DNA of 64,000 bases, taken from an uncultured Bacteroides sp. Lineage in GTDB: Bacteria > Bacteroidota > Bacteroidia > Bacteroidales > Bacteroidaceae. Of the stretch, positions 55,075 through 64,000 are shown in pieces. The stretch is taken from positions 310,001 through 374,000 of the forward strand of contig CANSEY010000002.1 of NCBI GenBank assembly GCA_947646015.1, written 5' to 3'. Below the pieces are notes generated by a model. The model worked only from the letters and a program-made list of their open reading frames with translations. It searched no databases and had not been told where the DNA came from. Numbering within the stretch: position 1 is the first letter of the stretch; every line of letters begins with the position of its first letter. A program made the translations under genes and the position numbers.

Positions 55075-56946
55075 TTATGCGATGTCTTCTTCTATAACCA
55101 GATTATCAATAATAAAGTTTTGCCGTTCCATTGTATTCTTACCCATGTAAAATTCGAGTAGTTCTTTTACCGTGTCTGTTTTGCGCAGCGATACTTGTTC
55201 GAGACGCATATCTTTGCCGATAAAGTGTCTGAATTCGTCGGGCGAGATTTCCCCCAAACCTTTAAAACGGGTGATTTCCGGATTCGGGCTAAGCTCTTTA
55301 ATAGCATTTACACGCTCTTCTTCGGTATAACAATAAAGCGTTTTCTTTTTATTGCGTACGCGGAAGAGAGGAGTTTGGAGTATATATACATGTCCTTTCT
55401 TTATCAGATCGGGGAAGAACTGAAGGAAGAAAGTAATCAGCAACAAGCGGATGTGCATACCATCCACATCGGCATCGGTAGCCACGATCACTTTGTTGTA
55501 GCGTAAGCCTTCGATACCGTCTTCTATATTCAATGCAGCTTGCAGCAGATTGAATTCTTCGTTCTCGTAAACTACTTTTTTGGTCAGGCCGAAAGAGTTG
55601 AGAGGCTTACCGCGGAGGCTGAATACGGCTTGTGTGTTCACATCCCGGCTTTTGGTGATAGAGCCGCTTGCCGAGTCACCCTCGGTGATGAAAATGCACG
55701 ATTCCTCTTCCAGCCCTTTGCCTTTCACATCGTTCAGGTGGACGCGGCAATCACGCAGCTTCCGGTTGTGCAGGTTGGCTTTCTTGGCGCGTTCACGTGC
55801 CAGTTTGGTCACTCCGGCAATGGCTTTGCGTTCTTTTTCCGAATCCTGTATCTTTTGCAACATGATTTCGGCTACATCGGCATGTTTGTGGAGGAAATTG
55901 TCTACCTCCTGTTTTATGAAGTCACCCACGAACTTATTTACTGTGATGCCTCCCGGCGACATATTGGTAGAGCCGAGTTTGATTTTGGTCTGGCTTTCAA
56001 ACATAGGTTCTTCCACGTTGACAGCAATGGCGGCTACCAGTCCGTTACGGATGTCAGTATAGTCTTGATTCTTGTTATAGAACTCTTTGATGGTGCGGGC
56101 GATGTGTTCTTTGAAAGCACTTTGATGGGTACCTCCCTGAGTGGTATGCTGACCGTTTACAAATGAGTAGTACTCCTCTCCGTACTGTCCGGTATGGGTA
56201 AAGGCTATCTCGATATCTTCGCCCTTCAGATGTACGATGGGGTAGAGGCCGGTAGCTGTCATGTTATCATTCAGCAAATCTACCAGGCCATTGCGCGAAA
56301 GGATCCGTTGCCCATTATAGATAATTGCCAGCCCGGTGTTCAGGTATGTGTAATTGCGCAGCATCGTCTCGATAAATTCGGGACGGAAACTATAATTCAG
56401 GAATAAAGTTTCATCCGGTTCGAAGAAGATGTAAGTACCGTTTTCTTCTTCCGTATCTTCTGTGTGGTCTGTCACCAACTCTCCTTTGGTAAAGGTGGCG
56501 CAACGCACTTTACCATCCCGGTAACTACGTACTTCAAAGTTTGAGCTCAAAGCATTGACAGCTTTCACGCCGACACCGTTCAGTCCGACACTTTTCTTGA
56601 AAGCCTTGCTGTCATACTTACCACCGGTGTTCAGCACACTGACTGCCTCTATTAGTTTTCCCTGTGGGATACCGCGGCCGTAGTCGCGTACACTGACACG
56701 AAGATTCTCTTCCACTCTGATTTCGATCTTCTTGCCGGATTGCATTTTGAACTCGTCGATACTGTTGTCAATAACTTCTTTCAGAAGGACATATATTCCG
56801 TCTTCGGGATGCGAACCGTCGCCCAGCTTACCGATGTACATACCCGGACGGGTGCGCACATGTTCCATGTCGCTCAGGTGGCGGATGTTGTCGTCTGTAT
56901 ATTCTACAGGGTTGTTGTCTACAGGTATCAGTTCGTTCTCTTCCAT
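55075..56946 (-). CDS. parE: DNA topoisomerase IV subunit B (GyrB/ParE type)
   Basis: 623 residues. GHKL ATPase: [13 protein letters not shown] at about 33-45, [10 protein letters not shown] with the general-base Glu, [49 protein letters not shown] and [14 protein letters not shown]-terminal RFKGLGEI. It lacks the large GyrB insertion, so ParE is preferred; with no parC adjacent this is not certain. Five bp after the GNAT-like gene. Confidence 0.9.
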
Positions 56947-56951
56947 TGTTT

Positions 56952-58088
56952 TTAGTCTATCTTCTTAGTAAACGCACGACGACGTTTATGTTGTTCGGTT
57001 TTAAAGTATTCCCATTGTGCCTGAACCTTTCCGTTCATTTCCAGTTCGGGGTTGCTTTCTGCAAAGATAAAACCTAATTTTTGATAAACCGGAATTAAAT
57101 CGGAAAATAACAAAGCGTTAACACCTTTGTTTTGGTACTCCGGTTTCACGGCTACAAGCAGCAGGTCAAGCATTTTGGCGCGTCGTTTCATGAACAATGC
57201 CTTTAGCAGATAATACCATCCGAGGGGCAAAAGGCGTCCATGCGATTTCTGTAACGCTTCCGAAAGTGAAGGCATTGAAATGCCTACGGCAATTAACTTG
57301 TCTTCCGCATCTGTGATCAGGGTTACCATTCGCAAGTCGACAATCGGAAGGTACATTTTAACATATTGGTCAATTTGCCGTTGCGAAAGCGGAGAGTATC
57401 CGTACAGCGGACTATAAGCTTCGTTCATCAACTCAAAGATAGCTTGTCCGTAATCGGCTGCAATCTTTCTGGATGAGGTATATTTCTTTATCTTGAGGTT
57501 ATATTTACGCTGAATAAGATCGGATATGCGCTGGTGCTTCTCAGGGATGGCGTCAGGAATATAAATTTTGTATTCCACCCAGTCGGCATCTTTCTCAAAT
57601 CCCAGTTTCTCCATGTGTTGCGGATAGTAGGGATGATTGTAGATGGTTGCCATGGTGCTGAGTTGGTCGAATCCTTCGATCAGCATACCTTCTGCGTCGA
57701 AGTCGGTAAATCCAAGAGGTCCCTGAATGTTCTCCATCCCTTTGGATTTACCCCATTCTTCTACGGTTTGCAGAAGTCTGGAAGATACTTCAAGGTCGTC
57801 GATGAAGTCGATCCAACCGAAACGGACATCTTTTTTGTTCCAGGTGGCATTGGCACGGTGATTGATAATACCTGCGATGCGCCCTACGATTTTTCCGTCT
57901 TTATAAGCCAGAAAGTACTCGGCCTCACAGAACTCGAATGCCGCATTTTTCTTCTTATTGAATGTATTCAGCATGTCGTCGTAGAGGTCAGGTACGGAAT
58001 AAGGATTCTCTTTGTATAATTCGTAATTAAAACGAATGAATTTTTTAAGTTCTCTTTTTGTCGATACCTTTTTAATTGTAATGGCCAT
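56952..58088 (-). CDS. GNAT-like N-acetyltransferase family protein
   Basis: 378 residues. N-terminal half has [25 protein letters not shown] (GNAT core) and [22 protein letters not shown]-terminal half has [25 protein letters not shown], the acetyl-CoA pyrophosphate loop (Q-x-x-G-x). Length and layout fit a Bacteroidetes hypothetical family sometimes called GNAT. No known acceptor. First gene before parE; a -7 element TATCTTTG is at 58112-58119 on the minus strand. Confidence 0.78.
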   Translation of the reverse strand: MAITIKKVSTKRELKKFIRFNYELYKENPYSVPDLYDDMLNTFNKKKNAAFEFCEAEYFLAYKDGKIVGRIAGIINHRANATWNKKDVRFGWIDFIDDLEVSSRLLQTVEEWGKSKGMENIQGPLGFTDFDAEGMLIEGFDQLSTMATIYNHPYYPQHMEKLGFEKDADWVEYKIYIPDAIPEKHQRISDLIQRKYNLKIKKYTSSRKIAADYGQAIFELMNEAYSPLYGYSPLSQRQIDQYVKMYLPIVDLRMVTLITDAEDKLIAVGISMPSLSEALQKSHGRLLPLGWYYLLKALFMKRRAKMLDLLLVAVKPEYQNKGVNALLFSDLIPVYQKLGFIFAESNPELEMNGKVQAQWEYFKTEQHKRRRAFTKKID

Positions 58089-58176
58089 AGCTTGTATTTA
58101 TGATGAGGGGGCAAAGATACGTGATAATCTTTAAATTACCACGTACGAAAACTAAAAACTATGTGTCTCGATGTTA

Positions 58177-59133
58177 TCAAATCTGATAGATCAGATAGGT
58201 GGTGTAGGCTATATAGCATAACACCAGAATACTTCCTTCGATCCGTGTGATGGTGCGTTTGGCAAAAAATAATCCGAAAAACCAGAGCAGAATGCCCGAA
58301 CCGACCAAGGTGAAAAGGTCGAAGTTATTGATGTCTGTCAGCCGCAAGGGAGTGATGGAAGCACTGCATCCCAATACAAAGAAGATGTTGAACAGATTAC
58401 TGCCGATCACATTACCGATGGCTATTTCCGGATTCTTTTTCAAGGCAGCCACTATCGATGTAGCAAGTTCCGGTAGGGAGGTACCTCCGGCTACCAGTGT
58501 GAGTCCGATAACAGATTCGCTGACGCCAAGGTGCCGTGCGATGTTGCTTGCTCCCTCTACAAACCATTGTCCCCCGAAAATAAGTCCGGCCAATCCGCCC
58601 AGAATGAAAAGTACGGATTTCCACATCGGGAGGCTTTTGATTTCCTCTTCCGGTTGAGTATTGTTTGTGGGTGAGGCTATGGCAAATGTGTAGCCCAGGA
58701 AGATGGTGAAGAAACAGAGCAGAATCAGTCCGTCCGAGATGCTTAGTATGTTGCTGGAAGCTTTATTCAGAAAAACGTCATTGGCGCATATCAGCAGGAC
58801 GATGGAGGAGAGAATGCATAGCGGAATCTCTTTCCGCAAAGTATTCCGGGTAATTACGATAGGAGCAAATAGAGCGGTGCACCCGACGATCATCAATGTA
58901 TTGAAGATATTACTTCCCACTACGTTACCTACGGCGATGTCCGCGCTACCTTTCAGGGCGGACGATACGCTAACGGTCAGTTCCGGGGCGGAAGTTCCGA
59001 AAGCTACGATAGTCAGGCCGATTACGATGGAAGGAATACGGAATCGCTTGGCTACGGACGCAGCACCATCTGTCAGGCAGTTGGCACCTATCAAAATGAG
59101 GAGTAATCCTCCAATAAGCAGTAATATATCCAT
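58177..59133 (-). CDS. Calcium/sodium antiporter (YrbG family)
   Basis: 318 residues, ten or eleven hydrophobic segments. The two inverted alpha-repeats are clear: GTSAPELTVSVSSALKGSADIAVGNVVGSNIFN (about 47-79) and GGTSLPELATSIVAALKKNPEIAIGNVIGSNLFN (about 212-245), each with the ion-binding Glu. The loop between (about 155-170) is acidic. Minus-strand promoter TTTG (59194-59197), 22 bp, TATATTTG (59164-59171). Confidence 0.94.
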   Translation of the reverse strand: MDILLLIGGLLLILIGANCLTDGAASVAKRFRIPSIVIGLTIVAFGTSAPELTVSVSSALKGSADIAVGNVVGSNIFNTLMIVGCTALFAPIVITRNTLRKEIPLCILSSIVLLICANDVFLNKASSNILSISDGLILLCFFTIFLGYTFAIASPTNNTQPEEEIKSLPMWKSVLFILGGLAGLIFGGQWFVEGASNIARHLGVSESVIGLTLVAGGTSLPELATSIVAALKKNPEIAIGNVIGSNLFNIFFVLGCSASITPLRLTDINNFDLFTLVGSGILLWFFGLFFAKRTITRIEGSILVLCYIAYTTYLIYQI

Positions 59134-59259
59134 GTTTATACCTTTAAATTACGGATTCGGGTGCAAATATAATGATTTCGATCTATGCTATGTCAAAAAC
59201 AATCTGTATGTTTGGCACGTTTATCCATTCCGGTGACAATTACTTTATGAGTTTTTGAT

Positions 59260-61068
59260 ATGAAAAAGAACAGATTATTCGGCCTTTTGTTGTTTCTGTT
59301 GGTGACCAACAATATGTGCGCACAGTTGGGAAAGGCGGTTCGTGAGATATTGACGGGTGATAGTGTGGCTACCCGGACCGCAGTTCGGAACGATTCGGAT
59401 TCCGTACGGATGGCAGATATGAAGAAAGAGCTGGAGGAGGCGCGTCTGAGCGAAGCCAATATGCGTATGGAAATGGAGCAGATGAGGCTGAAAGCTTTTG
59501 CTGCCGACTCTGTGAAATTAGCTCAGCAAAGGGCACGTATCGACTCACTTCGCCAGTTTACGCCGGGAGTACCGGTAGTGGTCGAAGGCGATACATTGTT
59601 TTATTTGTATACCAAGCGTGGGGGATATACCCCTTTGCAGCGGGCCGAAATGATCGATGCGGCCATCATGCAGTTGGGTAAACGGTTTACCCTGCATCCC
59701 GATTCTGTCTATATCGAGAGCAGCGATATCGTAACCGATCTGATGTACGGCAATAAAGTCATTGCTTCGTTTACCGACCAGGATGGACTATGGGAAGGAC
59801 GTTCGCGCGAGCAGTTGGCAACGGATAAGCGGAAGATTGTAGTACAGAAACTGAAAGAGTTGAAGGAGGAGCATAGTTTGTGGCAACTGGGTAAGCGTAT
59901 TCTGTATTTTGTCCTGGTATTGGCAGGGCAGTATCTGTTGTTTTGGCTTACAGGCTGGCTGTTCCGTAAACTGAAAGTACGTATCCAAAAGCTGAAGGAT
60001 ACCAGGCTGAAGCCGATCTCCATTCAGAATTACGAGTTATTGGATACGCAGCGGCAGGTCAACCTGTTGATCTTCCTTTCCAATTTGCTGCGCTACGTAA
60101 TCATGCTTCTCCAATTGTTGATTACCGTTCCCCTTTTGTTCGCTATCTTCCCACAGACCAAGGGGCTGGCCTATCAGATATTTTCGTATATCTGGAACCC
60201 GATCAAGAACATACTGGTAGGTATAGTCGATTATATTCCCAATTTGTTTGCCATTCTTATCATCTGTTTTGCCGTTAAGTATCTGGTGCGCTTGGTTCAC
60301 TACTTGTCCCGTGAGGTAGAGGCGGGGCGGCTCAAGTTCGGTGGCTTCTATCCCGACTGGGCAATGCCTACTTATCATATCATCCGTTTTCTGCTTTATG
60401 CTTTTATGATTGCGATGATCTATCCCTATTTGCCGGGGGCTAAGAATGGAGTATTCCAGGGGATATCTGTTTTTGTCGGTCTGATCATTTCTTTAGGATC
60501 CAGTACGGTAATCGGTAATGTGATTGCGGGGCTGGTCATTACTTATATGCGTCCTTTTAAACTGGGCGACCGGATCCAGCTGAATGATACTACCGGGAAT
60601 GTAATCGAGAAAACGCCTTTGGTGACCCGGATCAAGACACCGAAGAATGAGGTGGTAACCATTCCGAACTCGTTTATCATGTCATCCCATACAGTGAACT
60701 ATAGCGCTTCGGCCCGCGAATACGGTCTGATTATTCACTCGGAAGTGACCATCGGATATGATGTTCCCTGGCGTCAGGTTCATCAGCTATTGATAGAGGC
60801 TGCCTTGAATACTCCCGGGGTGATTGACGATCCGCGTCCTTTTGTGCTTGAAACTTCGTTGAGTGACTGGTATCCGGTTTATCAAATCAATGCTTATATC
60901 CGTGAGGCGGATAAATTGGCTCAGATATATTCGGACCTGCATCAGAATATTCAGGATCGCTTTAATGAAGCGGGCATCGAAATCATGTCGCCTCACTATA
61001 TGGCTATGCGTGACGGCAATGAGTCTACGATTCCCAAAGATGATTTGAGGCCCAAGACTGATAAATAA
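59260..61068 (+). CDS. Mechanosensitive channel of the MscS family
   Basis: 602 residues. Signal peptide (about 1-21), a periplasmic coiled coil (about 45-92, rich in Glu, Arg and Met), a beta-rich region, four or five membrane helices (about 205-430), and the MscS pore and vestibule: SLGSSTVIGNVIAGLVITYMRPFKLGDRIQLNDTTGNVIEKTPLVTRIKTPKNEVVTIPNS at about 410-470. Relieves turgor on hypo-osmotic shock. Larger than the 286-residue E. coli MscS owing to the N-terminal extension. Confidence 0.93.
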   Translation: MKKNRLFGLLLFLLVTNNMCAQLGKAVREILTGDSVATRTAVRNDSDSVRMADMKKELEEARLSEANMRMEMEQMRLKAFAADSVKLAQQRARIDSLRQFTPGVPVVVEGDTLFYLYTKRGGYTPLQRAEMIDAAIMQLGKRFTLHPDSVYIESSDIVTDLMYGNKVIASFTDQDGLWEGRSREQLATDKRKIVVQKLKELKEEHSLWQLGKRILYFVLVLAGQYLLFWLTGWLFRKLKVRIQKLKDTRLKPISIQNYELLDTQRQVNLLIFLSNLLRYVIMLLQLLITVPLLFAIFPQTKGLAYQIFSYIWNPIKNILVGIVDYIPNLFAILIICFAVKYLVRLVHYLSREVEAGRLKFGGFYPDWAMPTYHIIRFLLYAFMIAMIYPYLPGAKNGVFQGISVFVGLIISLGSSTVIGNVIAGLVITYMRPFKLGDRIQLNDTTGNVIEKTPLVTRIKTPKNEVVTIPNSFIMSSHTVNYSASAREYGLIIHSEVTIGYDVPWRQVHQLLIEAALNTPGVIDDPRPFVLETSLSDWYPVYQINAYIREADKLAQIYSDLHQNIQDRFNEAGIEIMSPHYMAMRDGNESTIPKDDLRPKTDK

Positions 61069-61073
61069 TAAAC

Positions 61074-61112
61074 AGAGCCGGCTCTTTCGTCACGAAGAAG
61101 TCGGCTCTTTCA
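61074..61112. terminator. Terminator between convergent mscS and phosphoesterase genes
   Basis: AGAGCCGGCT (61074-61083) pairs with AGTCGGCTCT (61099-61108) with one mismatch; the inner TTCGT/ACGAA pair extends it. Followed by TTCAAAA. Confidence 0.7.
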
Positions 61113-61139
61113 AAATTGTGCATTTTTCAAGAGAGTGAT

Positions 61140-62072
61140 TTATTTTTTCCGGGTTACCGTATAAAGTATATTCCCTTTTTTATCGATCATCCGCAGGTTC
61201 AGTTCCTTTTTATCAATGGAGCAGACTGAGAAGCCAGGTTCGGGGCTGCAGAACTGAGTTCCCTCAATCGGTTTCACCTTGCGTGCCAGTGATCCGGCAG
61301 AGTTTACGATATAGTCGATGTCGCTTCCCGGTACGCGGATGTGTTGGAAGTTGTGGATATGTCCGCAAATGTACATATCTACTTTATGCTTTCTCAGAAT
61401 AGGATCGAGGCGGCTCTGTAAGTCGCTGCGTTCGCTCTGGTCTTTCGGGGTTTCGGCATAGATCGGATGATGCCCGGCAACGATCACCCAGTCTTCTTTG
61501 GCAACAGTCAGCACCGAGTCCAGCCAGGCCAACTGTCCGTTCATATCCTGATGACATGCATCGGGATAGGTTGAGCTTTCGTTACGGTATTTATCGATCA
61601 GAGGAGCAGTATCTATCCAGACGATGCGGACGGTGGCTCCTTTTTCTTCGAATGTCTTGGTGTAGTAACGGGCAGGCATGGTCCAGCGGCGGCTCACTCC
61701 GCTGTAGTCCAGTACAGCTTGTGTGTTGCCCCGGTATTCGTGGTTTCCCAGTACGGGATACCAGTCGATCATGAGTTCCGGGTGACTGTAAATCAGTTCA
61801 AAGTTGGTCATCCAGAGCGGGTCGTTCACGCTGCGTACTCCTTCGAAATGATGGACATCTCCGGCAGCCAGCACAAATTCCGGTCCTATTTCCTCACCCA
61901 TAGTTCCCATTAATTCGGCAATCGGCTTTTGATCGTAGTAGCCGTTACGTCCCAGGTCGTTAGCAATGTAGAAGTTAAACTTCTTGTCAAACATAGAGTA
62001 ATCCTTGAGCTGGGCCGAAGCGGTTGCGACAATGGAGATAAACAGTAGTATCAGTAAGTTTTTTAATTTCAT
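61140..62072 (-). CDS. Calcineurin-like metallophosphoesterase, secreted (purple acid phosphatase type)
   Basis: 310 residues. Signal peptide ending at about 20 (ATASAQ). Metal-site segments in order: ANDLGRNGYYDQ, AAGDVHHFEG, LGNHEY, VAGHHPIYAE, CGHIHNFQH, which match the two-metal calcineurin-like fold with Asp, Asn and His ligands. It lies downstream of a TonB-dependent receptor gene on the same strand, separated by the palindrome array, so the pair may release and take up phosphate esters; this is inference. Confidence 0.9.
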   Translation of the reverse strand: MKLKNLLILLFISIVATASAQLKDYSMFDKKFNFYIANDLGRNGYYDQKPIAELMGTMGEEIGPEFVLAAGDVHHFEGVRSVNDPLWMTNFELIYSHPELMIDWYPVLGNHEYRGNTQAVLDYSGVSRRWTMPARYYTKTFEEKGATVRIVWIDTAPLIDKYRNESSTYPDACHQDMNGQLAWLDSVLTVAKEDWVIVAGHHPIYAETPKDQSERSDLQSRLDPILRKHKVDMYICGHIHNFQHIRVPGSDIDYIVNSAGSLARKVKPIEGTQFCSPEPGFSVCSIDKKELNLRMIDKKGNILYTVTRKK

Positions 62073-62157
62073 AAATATGAGTTTTTATATTGATTATTAA
62101 TGAATTGAATACGTTTTTTCGTCAGTGATGCGAGAAGACGGTTTTGATCTCAGACCC

Positions 62158-62235
62158 ACGGTGCACCGTTCCTTTAGAAACGGTGCACCGTTTTCTGATC
62201 AACGGTGCAGCGTTTTCTGATCGGCGGTGCACCGT
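62158..62235. repeat. Four palindromic 12-mers at exact 22-bp spacing
   Basis: ACGGTGCACCGT at 62158 and 62180, ACGGTGCAGCGT at 62202 and GCGGTGCACCGT at 62224, with 10-bp linkers (two of which share TTTCTGATC). The outer flanks GACCC and GGGTT extend the whole into a larger inverted repeat. It lies between the end of the receptor gene and 86 bp upstream of the phosphoesterase start. Confidence 0.8.
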
Positions 62236-62260
62236 GGGTTCAACCTCCTCTGATAGCCGG

Positions 62261-64000
62261 TTAAAAGTTGATCTTAAATCCGGCATTAATCTTTACACCG
62301 TAGTATTCAGCCTGCATGGTGCGGTCCTGAGTCCCCTGATAATAGCGGAGGGGTTGGTTCAGCAGGTTGTTTGCTTCGGCATAGAGGGTGTAGTGTTTCG
62401 CAAAAGTGTAACTGGCGTTTACGTCCAGATAGTTCACGCGGTCGTAATAGCGGTCGTGAAAGGTGTCTTCACCCATTTCATCGATGAAGGCCGATGCAAA
62501 GTTGTAGCTCAGGCGGAGGTTCAGTCCATTTTTCTCAAAATAGAGCGATGCATTGGCTGTATGCTTCGGAGAACCCGGCAGGCTCAGATCCTTTTCATTT
62601 TCGCGTCCTTCGAAGTTGAAGTCTTCCACACGGGAGTGAGTGAAGGTGTAAGTGCCATAAAAACCGATACATTTCAGGGCAGGAGCGATAAATCCGAAAT
62701 CACGCTGGTAAGAGAGTTCCATACCTATCAGATTGGCATTACCCGCATTCTTGGGCTGGATAAAGCGGTTGTATAGGTTGCCGTTGTATTCGTAGTTTGT
62801 AGACACTTGGTTGACAATGAAATCGTCTATTTTCTTATAGAATACTCCTGCGCTGACCAGACCGATACTTTTGAAATAATAATCCGCACTCAGGTCGAAG
62901 TTATAAGAAAGAGTAGGTTTCAGGCCGGGATTACCCACTGTCACTTCGTTATCCGAACGTTTGATGTTGACACTGGGTACCAGGGCAGAATACTTCGGAC
63001 GTGACAATGTCTGAGTAAACGAACCGCGTACTTTGAAATCCTCGTTTACGTTCCATTTCATGAGGAGTGACGGGAGGAAGTTGATGTAACTGTTCGTTTC
63101 TCGGGCAGTCTTCGAGGTTTGGTCTGTTTCGTCGTCATACGTGCGTCCGGTATAGCTGAGGCTGGTGTTTTCGATGCGGAGCCCGGTCATCAGTTCTACG
63201 TTGTCCGTGAGCTTCTGGTCGAAACGGATGTAGCCCGAACTTACGGTTTCACGTGCTTCGAAGTTACCGGCTAACTCTTCCTGCACCTGTTCTTTGTCAA
63301 AGAGGGAGGGATTGTTCAGGTCCAGTGAACCTACATATTGTTTGTCGGCGTAAATGCCTGCCTGATATTTATGGTCCGGCATGAAGTTTTTGTTGGTTTG
63401 ATCTACCGTGTTCTGCAGGCTGTTGGTCATGAATGCCTCTTCATCTTTCGGAGTGTATTCATAAAAGTCTACCTCTTTATCTTTGGTTTTGCGTACCACC
63501 TTGGCACCGAATTTCAGTTTGTTTCCGTTCCGGAAGGGGAGTTTGAAGTTCATGGAGAATTTCAGGTCTTTTTCCTTGATGTCTTCCTGTTGTTCGGTGA
63601 GTTCCTTCAGGCCGAAATCTTTGTTCAGTGTCATTGTAGAACCGGACTTTGGTGTAGCCAGCGGTTCGCGTTCGTTGCTCAGATCCATGTCGAATTGCTG
63701 TTTCTTCAGTTGGAAATCAATGTAACGTTCGTTCGGACGCTCCTCTGTTGCTTTGGCGTAACTGGCATTCCAATCCATAGACACCGGTCCGAACAGATGC
63801 TCGCCTCCCAATGTGAAGTCCATCGTGCGTTGGCGTTCCAGGCGGGCGTTGCGATTGTCCGGCGTACCGGCTTTAGTCTGTACGCGTACAGTTGCTTTTC
63901 CCTCTTCATCCATATCTTTCAGAGTAGTGCGGTATCGGTTCTCCCAGTCGTTCCGGTTATTGAAAATTCCTTTAAACATCAATTTGTGGTTTTCGCTGAT
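62261..64000 (-). CDS. TonB-dependent receptor, C-terminal part
   Basis: About 580 residues up to the stop; the frame continues past the right edge without an in-frame stop (translating ISENHKLMF just outside the first Met). The N-terminal signal, plug and carboxypeptidase-like domains are missing. The visible part is barrel: alternating strands with NVELMTGLRIENTSLSYTG, INFLPSLLMKWNVNEDFKVRGSFTQTLSRPKYSALVPS, GNPGLKPTLSYNFDLSADYYF, and a C-terminal GVKINAGFKINF with the final Phe needed for assembly. It is of the CirA/TonB-dependent-receptor type rather than a classical SusC. The ligand is unknown; the phosphoesterase downstream hints at phosphorylated substrates. Confidence 0.88.
   Translation of the reverse strand: MSENHKLMFKGIFNNRNDWENRYRTTLKDMDEEGKATVRVQTKAGTPDNRNARLERQRTMDFTLGGEHLFGPVSMDWNASYAKATEERPNERYIDFQLKKQQFDMDLSNEREPLATPKSGSTMTLNKDFGLKELTEQQEDIKEKDLKFSMNFKLPFRNGNKLKFGAKVVRKTKDKEVDFYEYTPKDEEAFMTNSLQNTVDQTNKNFMPDHKYQAGIYADKQYVGSLDLNNPSLFDKEQVQEELAGNFEARETVSSGYIRFDQKLTDNVELMTGLRIENTSLSYTGRTYDDETDQTSKTARETNSYINFLPSLLMKWNVNEDFKVRGSFTQTLSRPKYSALVPSVNIKRSDNEVTVGNPGLKPTLSYNFDLSADYYFKSIGLVSAGVFYKKIDDFIVNQVSTNYEYNGNLYNRFIQPKNAGNANLIGMELSYQRDFGFIAPALKCIGFYGTYTFTHSRVEDFNFEGRENEKDLSLPGSPKHTANASLYFEKNGLNLRLSYNFASAFIDEMGEDTFHDRYYDRVNYLDVNASYTFAKHYTLYAEANNLLNQPLRYYQGTQDRTMQAEYYGVKINAGFKINF

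Noticed and set aside
55540-56166. A 208-codon open frame on the plus strand opposite parE
   Set aside because: Antisense shadow of a clear parE gene; no independent start signal or domain.
62158-62235. CRISPR array
   Set aside because: Repeats are 12 bp with 10-bp linkers, the linkers are partly repeated, and no cas gene is present. The same applies to the arrays at 8473, 27463 and 37824.

Overview
The window looks like chromosomal DNA of a gut Bacteroides, probably from the B. fragilis/B. thetaiotaomicron group. Evidence: intergenic regions repeatedly carry the Bacteroides promoter pair (TTTG, about 19-22 bp, TAnnTTTG); there is a frdCAB fumarate reductase operon, an xusABC-type xenosiderophore operon, a FimA/Mfa-type fimbrial operon (DUF3575, DUF5119, fimbrillin), TonB-dependent receptors, several lipoproteins and a double-glycine leader protein. 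The species call is by recognition only. No rRNA, tRNA, transposase, phage or CRISPR locus was seen.

Left end (1-6067, all minus strand): a peptide-export locus. Transcription order is a TolC-type channel, a LanC-like protein without zinc ligands, a family 2 glycosyltransferase, a 177-residue double-glycine leader protein without cysteine, an erythromycin-esterase-like lipoprotein, and the start of a similar lipoprotein cut by the window edge. No leader peptidase/ABC exporter lies in the window. This is the best candidate for an undescribed system. The middle of the locus is very AT-rich.

6222-13129: trmH-family methyltransferase, nadA, and the operon leuS-yitT-rdgB. Base skew changes across trmH-nadA-rdgB and DnaA-box-like nonamers cluster there, so the replication origin may be here.

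13445-37550: mainly housekeeping genes: mutS, panE-lgt-cat-like, ychF, cysK, an ECF sigma factor with a membrane partner, rnr, a CDF transporter, an epimerase plus AUR1-like PAP2 pair, dusB, a U32 protein, a thioesterase and dprA. Three copies of a compact minus-strand unit (promoter, about 64 nt of RNA, intrinsic terminator) lie beside mutS (two, in tandem) and dprA (one). Stem changes between copies are compensatory, which supports a small RNA family.

38151-47062: the fimbrial operon, an AraC-type regulator and xusABC. 47143-50601: frdCAB. 51284-59133: a paralogous AraC regulator, a PAP2 phosphatase, then prc, coaD, parE, a GNAT-like protein and a Ca/Na antiporter. 59260-64000: an MscS channel and a metallophosphoesterase next to a TonB-dependent receptor cut by the right edge.

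Two kinds of intergenic repeat stand out: large imperfect inverted repeats of the CTCTGTGTTACTCTGTGGTG type between gene ends, and short arrays of 12-bp cores spaced at exactly 22 or 23 bp (four loci). I know of no description of the latter.
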